A DNA stretch of 64,000 nt from Eulemur rufifrons (GCF_041146395.1 NC_090986.1:41700001-41764000); one strand, 5' to 3'; numbered from the stretch's first letter, positions 1-10,836 are shown. Made by a program: numbers and translations. The notes: generated by a model from the letters alone, not told the origin.

Positions 1-258
1 TTCTGGAGGCTAGGAAGTTCAAGAGCACAGTGCTGGTAATTGCTGAGGGCCTTCTTGCTGCATTATAACAGGACAGAGGGCATCACATGGTGACAGGGCA
101 AGAGCATGTGTGCCAGCTCATGTCTCCATTATTCATCTTATAAAGCCACCAGTCCCAGCATGGGGCCCTCACCCTGATGACCTCAGCAGATCCTAATTAC
201 CTTCGTAAGGCTCCATCTCCAGCCAACATATGAATTTTAGGAGACATATGCAAGCCAT
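1..258 (-). mobile_element. MaLR (MLT1-like) LTR, cut by window edge
   Basis: Reads as the reverse complement of a mammalian apparent LTR retrotransposon (MaLR, ERVL class) LTR. It starts inside the element at 'TTCTGGAGGCTAGGAAGTTC', passes a 'CACATGGTGACAGGGCAAGAG' block and a 'CTCACCCTGATGACCTCAGCAG' block, and ends near 'CATATGAATTTTAGGAG…GCCATAATA'. The same block order appears in the copies at 18779, 24091, 27330 and 44358. The rest of the LTR lies to the left of the window. The subfamily is not assigned. Confidence 0.7.
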
Positions 259-1365
259 AATAGTAATTAAGCAGTATGATTAGAAAATTTGGGGCTCTTT
301 GCCCCTGATAGGATGATCTAAGACTTACAGGAAATGGTCTTCCTTTTTATTGGGAGAAAAGATGGAAAATGACTCATTATGGATGCAACTTCTATGTTAC
401 TATCACTTAAATGAAAACCATTTCAAAACATTTTATGGATCTCTTTGGTTCTCTGATACCTACTTTCTCAACTCAGAGTTGCATCACCTCTTTTGATTTT
501 GGGGAATTTGTTTTATTAGATTAACACATGTATCGTGCAATCTAAGATTAGTGTCTATAGAATTCAACTTGGGAGACAGTGCCTTCTTTTGTATTAATCG
601 TTTCAGTGTCATAACTTTGAATAGGAATAATAATCAGTCACCCACAAAGTGTGAATTGAAGGGCACCGACTAATCTCAGGCATGTCTGAAATTTACATTG
701 TTTGATTCAATTAAATTCATACAACATATACTGAATATCTAATGTGTGCGCTGTACTAGGAAAGAGAGAAAGAAAAATATCTACATTTCAGTTTGATGAA
801 TCCCATAATGAGATACTGTATGTTTGAAGCTTTATTTGTATATACGTAAGGAAGCAATTAGTTGTGCCCAGGAGGGCAGGCAGGAAAGCAATGGGAAAGC
901 AAAGTACCTTTTAATTGAGCCTTAAAGAGTCAGAAGAAGGTCAACAGGGAGCTAAGAGGTGTGTGTTTGGGGGGTGTGGGGAAGTGTGGAAGGTGCAGAA
1001 ACAGAGACTATCATCCAGGCTTTCATATTCCTTGATATGTGATTCCTCAAAACACTCTACCTCTCTGGTGACCAATCTGCTTCCCAAATACCATGATATC
1101 AAGGAAGAGGGTAAGCTGATATTTGACACATGCATTCCACATACTCCTCTAATAAAAACAACTACTACCATTAGTGGTGGATTTGCTGTGAAGCCGATGT
1201 TTCAGGGGCCCTCATGTGTATGAGATTTTTCCAAGATTCTATCCTTAATTCTGTATGAACAATGTCATATCATTCCCTTTGAAGGGGGACTCCAAATCCT
1301 GAAAAATTCAGATCCCACAAAACGCGGGTCTGTTCCTATTTACCATTTATGGATTTATTGTATAG
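259..1365. other. Unique AT-rich DNA, no gene seen
   Basis: No repeat family, exon or RNA gene is recognised here. The short open frames on both strands around 915-1223 overlap each other and show no domain or compositional sign of coding. Confidence 0.5.
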
Positions 1366-1975
1366 TATATGCATCAGGGTTCAATCAGGACACATAAACC
1401 ATACAGTAATTTGAACAGGGGATGTTTACTACAAAAATTTATGAAATATAATAGGGAACTGGAGTGCTGGGAATTGGCTAGTGAGTGAAAAGAATTGCAA
1501 AGAATACAGCAGTAGCAGCTACAGGGAGCAGCCACTGATGGCTGAGAGAGAGACCCCAAGAAAGGAATGCATCTGGAATAGCCTGTCTCTCCATTCCCAG
1601 CCTCACCCCGAGGCTGAGATCCGGATTTTATTGGAGAAGGCATGGCTATGGCTCCCTGAATGGTGAAGTGTACAGAGGCTGGGAAGCCCCTAAAAGGAGT
1701 GCCAGGGAAGGTGCCAGCCCAGTGGCACTTCACTAAGCAGCTGTCTAAGGGAGTGTGGAGGAAAGCCACACACAGGAGATGCCGCGGACCGCTGGCCAGC
1801 TAGTGCTCGAGGAGCCCAGCGCCGGAGAAGCTGCCTGTCCTGTAAGAGCTGGGTGTTGTAGAAGCTGCCCTGGCCCTGGCAGCCCACCCAGAGGGGTACC
1901 GTGGAAGCAGGAGGCAGAGCTCCTTCCTCTTGCAGGGTCCCTCCAGCACCCTCAACTGACAAAATTCAATTTTAT
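1366..1975. mobile_element. Possible old LTR, family not assigned
   Basis: A moderately GC-rich 600-base block that contrasts with its AT-rich flanks. It opens with 'AATTTGAACAGGGGATGTTTA' and holds several GC-rich segments ('GAGCCCAGCGCCGGAGAAG', 'GGAGGCAGAGCTCCTTCC'). The opening resembles ancient ERVL-type LTRs or their internal ends. I cannot name the family, and the overlapping open frames on both strands (131, 90 and 85 codons) look like chance frames in GC-rich sequence. Confidence 0.35.
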
Positions 1976-2147
1976 CATCATGCAATCTTCAAAGGGAAAA
2001 TGTAGGCTCTAGCTTCATTATCACAGAACAGAGAATAAAGAGTAGATTTGGATCTCAAATTACTGGCACCTACAGTTTCTACATGTAAGTCATATATATT
2101 CTCACATTTAATTCTTATAGGAACCCTGTCTATCCCAAGTAAGTTTT

Positions 2148-2447
2148 TTTGTTTTGTTTTTTTGAGACAGTATCTGACTCTGTCCCCCAGGCTAGAGTGC
2201 CGTGGCATCAGCCTAGCTCACAGCAACCTCAAACTCCTGGGCTCAAGCGATCCTCCTGCCTCAGCCTCCTGAGTTGTTGAGACTATAGATGTGCGCCACC
2301 ACACCTAGCTAATTTTTTTTTTTTTTTTTTTTTTTTTGGTAAAGCCAGATCTCACTGTGTTGACCAGGATATTCTTGAATTCCTGGCCTCAAGAAATCCT
2401 CCCACATCAGCCTCCCAAAGTGCTAGGATTACAGGTGTGAGCCTGGC
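2148..2447 (-). mobile_element. Alu SINE with target-site duplication
   Basis: A complete dimeric Alu in reverse orientation: poly-T, 'TTTTGAGACAG', box-like 'CTCAAGCGATCCTCCTGCC', a long mid-element T run (2309-2338), and 'GTGCTAGGATTACAGGTGTGAG' at its 5' end. Flanking direct repeats CCCAAGTAAGTTTT (2134-2147) and CCCAAGTATGTTTT (2448-2461) differ by one base and fix the boundaries. The divergence suggests an older copy. Confidence 0.93.
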
Positions 2448-2461
2448 CCCAAGTATGTTTT

Positions 2462-3664
2462 ATTGGCTTTAAGCACTCCTCGTGAATCTACGTATTTTTG
2501 GCTATACTGAGTGTCTGGATCTACGGTGAGGAAGACCACTGACAACAGATGTCTCTCATGACACTATGTTTGAGAGGAGTCACCTGGAAGGGACCAGGAG
2601 AGCAGCCAAAAGGGCCTGTCAGTCATTTTAGCTTCCTGATGCCTGCTAACTGGAATCACTCTTTATCTCAGCAACGGGGATTTGTACTTGACTTCAAATC
2701 TGGAAAGTCCACTAGCAGTGTGGCTGTTAAGAATTTAATTGAAACATTCCAATTCTGTTGGGTTTAGCCTTTAAACTGTGACTACTGAAGTACTTATAAT
2801 CTGCCAGTTCCCTCTGGGGGGTTCAGTTGTCAATCAGCCTGATGATTTTGGGGTTTTTTTCAGTGAATGTGGCTGAGGCATGAATGTGAAAATATAATCT
2901 TGAAAAAAGTTTGCATCTAGGTTTTAAAAAATTAATTTTCATATTTAAAGTATATAGGGATTTATTTAATCATAGATTGGGATGTTGTGTGTTATTACTG
3001 AGTTTTCCACTAGATGGCACTGGTGTCTCAATTTATTGGCACTGATCTTGGCTTTCTTTGGAATAGACGTCATAAGATAGCAAGTTTACTTGAAGAAATT
3101 ATGTAGTTTGCTATTCTGCTTCCAGGTAAAATGTCTCCAATCTAGGAAAATATAGGTTATTTAGAAATGCCTTAGGGAATCTATTTAAGTGTCCCTTTTT
3201 ATTGTTTTATGTCAAATCTGTATTTTTAATATTGCTATTTAAACACATTTCTTCTCTCTCTGCTCTCAATGGAGATGAGGAAAAACAGATCGTCTTCTTA
3301 TATATATGTCTTTCAAATACAGAAGAACAATATAAAATTGTTTTTCATCTGTCTTTCCTCAAGGCAAAAATAATATCATTTCCTTCAACTTTTCATCACA
3401 TTTCCTTACCAGGGATTCTGCCTAATTTTTGATGATTTTTGATAAGATATGGATTCCAAGTGGACTCCAAAATACTCCAAGGAGTTTAATTTTGTTCATG
3501 TCCAATTCACTCAGTCTCCCAAAGTTTCAGCAATGTGATCTAACAATAGTTTCATGGGTTCAGACAGACACAGAGAGTGAAGCTAATAGCGGTTCAAGCG
3601 TCCACCCTTCAGTCTGAGGTTGATGCCAGAGGTTAAGTGGGCAGGTGTTCATTAACTCTGATTT
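2462..3664. other. Unique DNA with one CTCF-type motif
   Basis: No gene or repeat is recognised. Open frames at 2549-2767, 3202-3432 and 3429-3617 have no domain, start context or homology that I recognise. The one notable point is the CTCF-type motif at 3007-3021, listed separately. Confidence 0.5.
3007..3021 (+). promoter_or_regulatory. Candidate CTCF binding site
   Basis: CCACTAGATGGCACT matches the degenerate vertebrate CTCF core (CCASYAGRKGGCRCT) at every position. It lies in unique sequence. CTCF occupancy also depends on flanking bases and chromatin, so this is a motif-level call only. It has the same orientation as the site at 32776. Confidence 0.5.
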
Positions 3665-3900
3665 GTCTTGGCCAAAGCCTCCTTGAATGTACCATGCTCT
3701 TACCCACCCTTGGATGTTGGTACTTATTAGTCCCCCTATCAGGGATGCTCACAGTTTTCTACCCTATGCTCTTTCCTCTCGTATAGTTTCTACACATCTT
3801 CAACCTCAGGTTCAACACCTCTGCAGGCAGCTCTATGAACACAAAATTCCACGACCCTTATATGTTTCTTATAATTCTCTCCCTCTCATGTTTTAGATTC
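3665..3900 (+). mobile_element. L2 LINE fragment (upstream half)
   Basis: Pyrimidine-rich L2-like sequence with the order 'GCTCACAGTTTTCTACCCTATG' to 'TCAGGTTCAACACCTCTG'. This matches the part of L2 just before the 3' terminal region. The matching 3' terminal piece follows at 4335, so a later insertion (3925-4320) seems to have split one L2. Confidence 0.45.
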
Positions 3901-3924
3901 TCAGGCCAGTAGGGCTTGATGACC

Positions 3925-4320
3925 AGAAGCCTGTAACTTTTAACTAATTACTTGACCTTTTTGAGTTGTTTCCCAGGAATGGCAGAATTTCTGCAAGACA
4001 GAGGAGTTGAGATTGCAAGTCCCCTACACAGACTTTCTGACGCCAAGACTCACCATCCCTCATTAACCTGCCCTAACGCGCGCAGCCCCTTGTTAGAAGC
4101 CCCTACTTTCTGTTAGAGAAATGGATTTGAGGCTTCCCATCCCATTCTCCCAGCTGTCCTCAATTGTAATTAAACCTTTCTTCCCTGGCAATCCTCCTCG
4201 TCTCAGTAATTGGCTTTGGGTGTGGTGAGCAACCGGACTTAGGCTGGACCCCTTTTGGGTTGGGTAGCACCATTTTCCCAGGAGCTTCCCTGCGCACACA
4301 CCCTCGGCTGCCCTGCGCAC
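3925..4320 (+). mobile_element. LTR-like insertion (ERV1-type), inside L2
   Basis: Contains an AATTAAA polyadenylation-type signal near 4168. It is followed by 'CTCGTCTCAGTAATTGGCTTTGG' and a 'GGGTTGGGTAGCA' end, a layout typical of the R-U5 part of gammaretrovirus-like LTRs. The 5' edge is uncertain and no TG start or target duplication could be fixed. The 115-codon minus-strand frame here (4093-4440) is a chance frame running from the LTR into L2. Confidence 0.4.
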
Positions 4321-4334
4321 CAGGTCAGGTACCC

Positions 4335-4560
4335 CCTTATAGTCTCCTTTAGTGCCTTGTATCTGTCTTTTGTAGAATTTTGCGCATACGTAGCAATTTA
4401 ATTTTTTGTTTATGGTCAATGTCTTTCCCCCCTTCCCCACTAGACTTTATTAAGTTAGAGATGAGGTCTGTTTTATTCCACTACAAATCTCCAGCACTTT
4501 GCTAGGGGTATAGTAGGCACACAGTAGGAACGCAGCAGGTTATTTAAACTAACTACTGGG
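4335..4560 (+). mobile_element. L2 LINE 3' end
   Basis: Shows the L2 terminal pattern: 'TTTGTTTATGGTCAATGTC', 'CCCCACTAGACTTTATTAAG', 'ATCTCCAGCACTTTGCTAG' and 'TAGTAGGCACACAGTAGG'. These match the canonical …CCCCAGCACCTAGCACAGTGCCTGGCACATAGTAGG… tail in order and spacing. Confidence 0.7.
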
Positions 4561-5029
4561 CTAATTCCTGATTTATTTGCATTCTTTTCCCTTCTGGAGA
4601 GATAATGATTCTTAGCTGGGTAATTCTCAGGAATGAGGAGTTAGACAGGAGCATGACTCATTCAAAGATCTGAAAAGAAGCCAAGGACATACACGCGGAG
4701 GGAGAGAGCTACACACACCTGGCTGGTGAAGGACGTCAGGCCAGACTTTAGACTCGGAACTACGGGCAATTAAAACTATTGATGGGTTTTTGAAGAGCGA
4801 AATAGTATGGTCAGGTGATCATAATTTACCAGGAATGTTGTATTGTTTGTGAGGACAAAGACCATTTGTGCCGATAACTGTAGTAGTGATCTTGACATTG
4901 GGCCTGCTCTTCCTCTGTAATTTTATTTCCAGCTGTGATTTTGTGATTTTTTGAGGTTATTTTTACCATGCATTAGAAGCTAGTCGCACAAATGAGGATG
5001 ACGATAGTGATGTGAATAATCACAACATA
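4561..5029. other. Unique DNA, nothing recognised
   Basis: Purine-rich, non-repetitive sequence between L2 and MIR. No open frame, promoter or RNA signal is supported. Confidence 0.5.
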
Positions 5030-5455
5030 ATATCTAACTTTTATTGAGCACAGACTGTGTACCACGCACTGGTCTAATCACTTTATAAGCATTACAGCAG
5101 TGATCAAATTTTAGCATGTATAAGAATCACCTGGGATGGCTTCTTGTTAAATACCGCCAGGGCCCACCCTCAGAGTTTCTGATTCGATAGGTATGGCTGG
5201 GGCCCTATAATTTTGTGTTTCCGACATTGTCCTGGGTAATGCTGATGCTGCTGGCCCAGGGATCACGATGTAAGAACCACCACATCGTATCATTTAATCA
5301 CGAGACAACTGTAAATGTAAGTACTATTCTTATTTTCTCTGTATAGATGAGGAAACTGAAGCTTAGAGAGGTTTAAGAACTTGTCTAGAGTCACACAGCT
5401 GGCAGCCCTCTCAATTCCAGATTCATTTTTCTCAAAAGTTGATCCTAACCCCTAA
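5030..5455 (-). mobile_element. MIR SINE split by a MER5A insertion
   Basis: Two halves of one reverse-oriented MIR. 5030-5095 holds 'TTTTATTGAGCACAGACTGTG' and 'CGCACTGGTCTAATCACTT'. 5286-5455 resumes with 'TATCATTTAATCACGAGACAA', 'GATGAGGAAACTGAAGCTTAG' and 'GTCACACAGCTGGCAG'. The junction falls exactly where the MIR consensus reads …CATTATCTCATTTAATCC…. The intervening 190 bases are MER5A. Confidence 0.85.
5096..5285 (+). mobile_element. MER5A hAT-Charlie MITE
   Basis: About 190 bases matching MER5A in order: 'TAAGAATCACCTGGGATGG', 'CAGGGCCCACCCTCAGAG', 'TTTCTGATTCGATAGGTATG', 'GCTGATGCTGCTGGCCCAG', 'AAGAACCACCA'. It is non-autonomous, has no coding capacity, and sits inside the MIR at 5030-5455. 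Confidence 0.88.
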
Positions 5456-5457
5456 AG

Positions 5458-5632
5458 CAAAGGTTCTCAAACTTTGTGTGCATCAGAAGCAATGGGGGAG
5501 CTTGTTAAAAATTCAGGCACCTGAATTCTACCCGTGTCTAATGAATCCGATCTTCCAGGGTGGGATGAACTGTTTGTTATTTGACAAACTTCTCAGGAGA
5601 TTCTAATGCCCAGCAATTTAGAGAAATAAATT
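5458..5632 (+). mobile_element. Second MER5-type hAT element
   Basis: Starts with the hAT terminal sequence 'GGTTCTCAAACTTTGTGTG', followed by 'CATCAGAAGCAATGGGGGAG' and 'CTTGTTAAAAATTCAGG'. Ends near 'GAGATTCTAATGCCCAGCA'. It is more diverged than the copy at 5096. Confidence 0.75.
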
Positions 5633-5635
5633 GCA

Positions 5636-5832
5636 AATGCAGCATTTGTCTGCATACCGCAATCTCTTGGGAGTTAAAAAATTACTGACATCTGGTCCCA
5701 CTCCCAGATAATCCAATATATTGGAACTAGGGTGTGGCTTGAGAACCAGGATTTTTTTACGTTCCCCGGGTGATTCTAATGTGCAGCTTGAGAAGCGTGA
5801 GAATCACTGCACTAAGATTCTGTCTCCTGCAC
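5636..5832 (+). mobile_element. Third MER5-type hAT element
   Basis: Degenerate MER5-like order: 'GCATACCGCAATCTCTTGGG', 'ATCTGGTCCCACTCCCAG', 'TGAGAACCAGGATTTTTTTACG', 'GTGATTCTAATGTGCAGC', ending in 'TGAGAATCACTGCA'. It abuts the previous copy, giving three MER5-like units in about 750 bases. Confidence 0.6.
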
Positions 5833-5934
5833 CTGACCGCTCATAGTTTTGAAACATTTGAATTCATTATGGAAAAGAGAGACTCAAGCCAGAAGAGACT
5901 CAACATCAGGTGTTAATAGGGAGGGGAGGTGTTC

Positions 5935-6120
5935 TGAAGGTAGAAGACCTGGGTTTAGGTTGTTCTATCCTTGACTAACTCCATGGAATGTTGAGTGAGT
6001 CACCAAAAGTTTTCTGAGCCACAGTTTCCTCAGCTGTAAAACGAGAATAATGATGAGACAATGTACTCTACTAACCCACAGCAGTATTGTGAAAATTAAA
6101 ATAGATTATGTTGCTTTAAG
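5935..6120 (+). mobile_element. MIR SINE
   Basis: Forward MIR: 'GAAGACCTGGGTTTAGG', 'CACAGTTTCCTCAGCTGTAA', 'AACGAGAATAATGATGAG' and 'TATTGTGAAAATTAAAATAG', matching the tRNA-derived and core regions of the MIR consensus. Confidence 0.8.
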
Positions 6121-6306
6121 GCTTTATGAACTGTTGAATACTAAACAAAGTCGAGGGATTATTTTCACCCGTATTCAAGAGAGACTTTTCACCAAGGATC
6201 TATCCTAGCTGGCGATAAGTGAGGCTCATTTATTTTTTTCTACCTGCAGAAGCCATAGTGGCCAGCTCATATTCAGGTAATTGTGTCAAATATATTTCTT
6301 TGAAGG

Positions 6307-6331
6307 TTTTTTTTTTTTTTTTTTTTTTTTT
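6307..6331. repeat. Poly-T tract (25 T)
   Basis: A homopolymer run with no recognisable retrotransposon body on either side. It is probably an expanded microsatellite or the remains of an old A-tail. Confidence 0.9.
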
Positions 6332-6419
6332 CTGGCAGGCATAAACAGAGACAAAATCTTTTTTATGTCATCAGTATGCTTTCCTGAAAGCACGAAATTA
6401 TGGGCAGGACTAATGCATT

Positions 6420-6680
6420 GAGAATGCTTAACGCCAGTTTATTGTGGCTTGCTTCTGACATATCATCATCTGAAAGCTATCACAGAGGGAAAAAAAATCA
6501 TTCACAGTCTAATTTAAATAATGGCCGCATCCTTGCAATGATGACAGACTGTGACAGTTTATAGGTTTTAGATGGCGACTCCTGCACTTTGTAAAAACAG
6601 ATCATCTGCCAGTAGACCTACAATTATTGCCCCACACACATTTGTGAATTTTTAAAGGGAAATTGAGTGGGCAGCTGCCA
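6420..6680. other. Candidate conserved non-coding element
   Basis: Non-repetitive sequence with low CpG and homeodomain-like AT cores ('TCTAATTTAAATAATGG', 'CCTACAATTATTGCC'). It also has balanced composition across both strands, a texture typical of conserved non-coding elements. Conservation cannot be tested here; this is an impression. Confidence 0.2.
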
Positions 6681-7614
6681 TTACAACCAGGTAAATTCAG
6701 ATGAGTGAATGTATCCATCAAGTGACTTAAAAAAAAAATCCGCTTGTAAAGCTCCAACTCCTGAAGCCCCATTTCCCATTTTTAAGTTCCTTCTTGGAAA
6801 AGAGGCAGAAAATAATGGAGAGAAGCTGAAGGAGCATCTCTGGTGAGGATGGAGTTGGAGGAATGGGAAGTCATTTTCTCTCTTCCTCATCCTCAGTGTA
6901 CAGGCGTCATGTTGACTCTGGAAAGCCAGAGAGGCACAGAGGGAAGAATGGTTACAGAATGAATTAAAGAAAGAATTCCCTTTGTCTTTTTCAAGGACAG
7001 CCGTCCTAACCCCCTGCCTCCAGAGACAGAGCCTTTTCCCCTTATGCAAAATCCATAACCTAGGGAGGAGGGGCCTGGGCTGCACACTGTGTCCAGCTAT
7101 CTCTGCACGCGGGGGATGAGAGACTCTGAGTGGGGCGAAGACAGTCTTCCCTCTGCTCTGGGATAAGAGGGTGTATCCAAAAGGAACAGTTAGGTTATTC
7201 TCCTTGCTCTGAATCTAAAGCTGACAGAGATCCAGAGTTGGAATAACAACTACTGTTTGTGGAATACACTAAAATATTAGCAAATTTTCTTTATGAAATT
7301 CTACAAAAAGCACCTTCACGCTGGGTCCTAACTTGATGAAATGCAAAGATTGTAATATTTTTTTTTTGGAAAAAATGTTCTTTTTGATGATTCACCAATG
7401 GCCTTCTCAGTACCAAATCCAATGATGTCATCAGTGTTCATATGACTTGATTGTTTGACAGTGGTGAGCACCCTACTTGGCCTTTCGTGGCTTCCCTATT
7501 TATGGTCAAAGCGGAAAAGAAGGAAGAATGAAGGATGTTGAAGAGTGGTCAGGGAAATAGGAAATAAAACCTCTTGTATGTAGTATTAATCTGGGCTTCC
7601 ACAGTGCCTTGTTC
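6681..7614. other. Unique DNA, no gene seen
   Basis: A 134-codon open frame on the minus strand (6681-7085) overlaps a 64-codon frame. It has no domain, no Kozak-like start and a low-complexity Phe/Ser/Leu composition. Nothing else is recognised. Confidence 0.5.
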
Positions 7615-7772
7615 ATTTCTCAACGATAGCACTTACCAAGGTGTGTTGCAATTTATTTTTCCCTCCTGTTAAACTTGAAACCCTTGAGGGCTCAGCAGTG
7701 TATTGCTCCACTTAGGACACATTGTGCTGGTAAATAATAGGTCTTTGAGAAATGTTGATTGAATGAATGAAT
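7615..7772 (+). mobile_element. L2 LINE 3' end
   Basis: Ends in the L2 terminal pattern 'CTTGAGGGCTCAGCAGTG', 'TGCTGGTAAATAATAGGTC', 'TTGAGAAATGTTGATTGAATGAATGA' (given in part). The GAATGAATGA repeat end is diagnostic. Confidence 0.8.
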
Positions 7773-9468
7773 ATTTGAATCAACATATAATAAACCTAAG
7801 TGAAAATCAGCAATTTATTAAAAGAATTTATGTTTCCTGCAATGTTCTGTTTTAAAATATATATATATTCATGCATGTTACTTTACCAACTTGAAGTACA
7901 AATACAATCACATCCCTCTCATTTCTTAAATCCTTTGAAATCCCACAGTTCTATTTTAGGAGAAAGCCCTGTACTTTTCTTGAGGACCATTCCACCCTGA
8001 ATTGTTCAAGAACCGCACAAACTTACTGAGTGTGAAAGGCTCCGTACACAATCTGATCAATTCAGTGGTGGCTCCTGTTTTTAGAAGTCCTTGCTTTGGT
8101 TGATTGAACCCATATCTTTTCTTGCCTGCCTTCTTCCCTTGAATCTGTATTGAGTTCGTTCTCTGGGCCACATACTGTTCTAGGAATAGGAGCTGGAGTG
8201 TCTCTGTTCCCTACTACAGGGAGGCAGCAGTCTGTTGGCTACTTCAGATCCCTACGTAGGCTACAAAGGGGCTCCATGCTCAGAATCCCAAGGTTACCTC
8301 TTTTGCGTTTGTTTCGTGGGACTCACATAACAGGTTGGTGCTTGAAGATCTTCTAGATTCAGTGACTACACTGTGCGAGGACAAGCTCTTTCCCCAGACT
8401 TGAGCCCTTTGCTTTGAAAGAATGAATTACCCTTCTGGAGAGCTCTTCTTGAGGCCCTTGATGTTTTTTCCTACTATTGGGCCACTGTCAAGACCATTAC
8501 AAATATTCTACTAATGTTGAACTTCAAAAAAGGAAAAAGATCAGGCTCACTTTCCTTCTTTTCCTCAGGAGGCTCCTAGACCCTTATTCAAATTTGTCCA
8601 CCTTCTCTGCAAATGCTAACTCTGCTAATCAAGGCATATAGGGTAGAGGAGACTTTGTTAGGTTCTATAAGTTTGTTATAGCTTTCTCCCAGGTGATAGG
8701 AACCTGCTAGCCTTATTTTTGTGTAACTAAGAGGAGAAAGTCAAGTGACTCTTCCCTGAAAAAGAAGTCTGCTCCAAAATGCCTTGTTATGTCTATCTAT
8801 AGATACAAAAATTATTGGAATAAATGCTTATTTTAAAATTTCTTCTCAGCACACATTCTCTTTATCTTAAAGTTCACAGAGAGTATTAATATTTAACAGC
8901 AACCATTTCTGGACAATATTATAAAGTATGACTTTATTTTGCCTTATTTTTCTCAATAAATACATGCTATTTGAAAAATAAAATATTATAAGTTAGTAAA
9001 ATAAATAGATATAAAGCAAATAAATTCATAGCTTTAGAGGTAAAGATATCAACCACACACACCAGAGCTGGAATTTATCTTTGAGAATAAAACATGACAT
9101 TGTCTATAGGTTTTATCCTCTGTTATTTCAAGCCCAATTATCAATAGTTCATAAAAATATCTAGTCACTTGCACTATTTGCTTACTTTCTGAAATGTGAG
9201 TGCTAGTGACAGGCTGTGCATGTAATCTAAAGATATCTGCTCTGGTTTTTTATTTAGTTTTTTTAATGGTACTCTGAATGCACATATATATATATATATA
9301 TATATAAATTTAAACTATATTTCATCTTCCATTTTGTAATTTGTCATCATTTTTATAAAGCATATAAAAATAGAGAAGTCATTTTAAAATTTTATTGCAG
9401 AAAGAGAGTAAAAGTGTAGCCTCCATTTGTGTTTACATACCATTTTACTATTAATCTAAAATGTTCAT
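7773..9468. other. Unique AT-rich DNA
   Basis: No gene or recognised transposon. An (AT)n run lies at 9283-9306. The short frames around 7800-8356 on both strands are mutual shadows without domains. Confidence 0.5.
9283..9306. repeat. (AT)n microsatellite
   Basis: Twelve uninterrupted AT units. Confidence 0.9.
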
Positions 9469-9763
9469 CCTGGTGCAGTGGCTCATACCTGTAATCTTAG
9501 CACTTTGGAGTCTGAGGTGGGAGGAGCATTTGAGGTCAGGAGTTCGAGACCAGCCTGAGCAAGAGCAAGACCCTGGCTCTACCAAAAATTAGAAAAAAAT
9601 TATCCAGGTGTGGTGGCGCATGCCTGTAGTTCTAGCTACCACAGAGGCTGAAGCGGGAGGATCACTTGAGCCCAGGAGTTTGAGGTTACAGTGAGCTATG
9701 ACGCTGTCACTGCACTATCGCCTGGGCAACAGAAGGAGACCCTATCTCAAAAAAAACAAAAAC
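9469..9763 (+). mobile_element. Alu SINE, lemur-like left arm
   Basis: Forward dimeric Alu: 'GCAGTGGCTCATACCTGTAA', 'GAGTTCGAGACCAGCCTGAG', then 'CAAGAGCAAGACCCTGG' (the strepsirrhine-like left-arm variant), 'GTGGTGGCGCATGCCTG' and the 'CAACAGAAGGAGACCCTATC' tail with a mixed A-tail. Many substitutions indicate an older copy. Confidence 0.92.
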
Positions 9764-10599
9764 ATAAAATTTCTAAGATGGATAGCTGATCCGCTGGCAT
9801 CTTTTCAGGAAGCCTGGCAAAATCTTTCAGGCACTCTCTTTCATATATAAAATATTATTATTTAAAAATATAATTTTTAGTGTTGCTTTAATCTCAAAAC
9901 ATATCATCAAAGCAAAATAATCCAAGAACAACACTTTATTTTTTAAATGCAAAGTAGACTAGGGGAACACTTTAAACCGTTTATTGGTTGAATCGTCCTT
10001 TGTCAGTTACCCTGTCATATATGCTAAATGATGGCCACACATTTGAGAAAGACAACACACGCAGGATGTGCTCTCGGCTGACTAAAATATGAAATCCCCT
10101 CTATCAGTTCAGTGTGATGAGAGGGCAGCTCATTTACTGCTCTGACTTCCTCGGACCTGAGTTATGACGGTGGGAACTGGGATAAGTCACACTCCCTGAG
10201 CAGCTGGCAGGATGAGAAAAATGATTTCATTAGGAAGAAGATTCCAAATTGGAAGCGAGTTGCTTTTACAAATTTCATAATAAAAACTGATTTTTGTACT
10301 TTCCACATGCTTATTCTGCAAATGTGTGGTGCATTTCTGTTTCATTTTCTAATTTGGTCCTGGTTGATATGTGAAACTGATTTCAGCAAGTCCAAGGGAG
10401 GGTGTGAAGGTTTCTTTGGCGGGAGGTGGGAGTGCTCAGTCGGGAGAACTTCACTATCCCCTATGGGCTAGTTGCGGTCAAATGTTACAGACTTCAGTGG
10501 GCAAGAGATCCCTTCGATTATGCCATATCTGTTAGATTATTTCACGATTTAATGAGTCATAGAATTAGGGATTGTTTTAGTTGGAAAGGACCGTGGTGA
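9764..10599. other. Unique DNA; candidate conserved stretch 10020-10400
   Basis: The 10020-10400 section is non-repetitive, with mixed motifs such as 'TTATGACGGTGG', 'GATGAGAAAAATGATTTCATT' and 'TTCTAATTTGGTCC'. It reads like a possible distal regulatory element, but conservation cannot be tested here. No gene is seen. Confidence 0.2.
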
Positions 10600-10836
10600 T
10601 TTATGTGGTTCTAAACTGGCTGGGAAGCGTGGCAGAGGATGGGGTGGGGACCAGGGCAGCAGAGCATGGGACTCATCCTGGGAGCTTTGTCAACAGCCAC
10701 AGGACAAACCTCCTCTTTCTGATCAGCCCCATCCTTCCTCAGTCATGGCAGGTAAGAATCCCCCAGAGGTAGGAATGTATATTTTCAGAAACTTATTAGG
10801 GGATTCTGATAGGATTCTCTGGCTGAGAACCATAAA
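10600..10836 (+). mobile_element. Possible degenerate hAT MITE
   Basis: Begins 'GTGGTTCTAAACTGGCTGGG' and ends 'TTCTCTGGCTGAGAACCAT'. The ends are roughly inverted copies of each other, as in MER58/MER20-type hAT MITEs. 'CTGGGAGCTTTGT' and 'GGGATTCTGATAGG' inside fit that group. The middle is too diverged to be sure. Confidence 0.4.

Noticed and set aside
1374..1769. 131-codon minus-strand frame
   Set aside because: It lies in a probable old LTR and has overlapping frames on both strands.
6681..7085. 134-codon minus-strand frame
   Set aside because: Overlapping frame in the same strand, low-complexity composition and no recognised homology.
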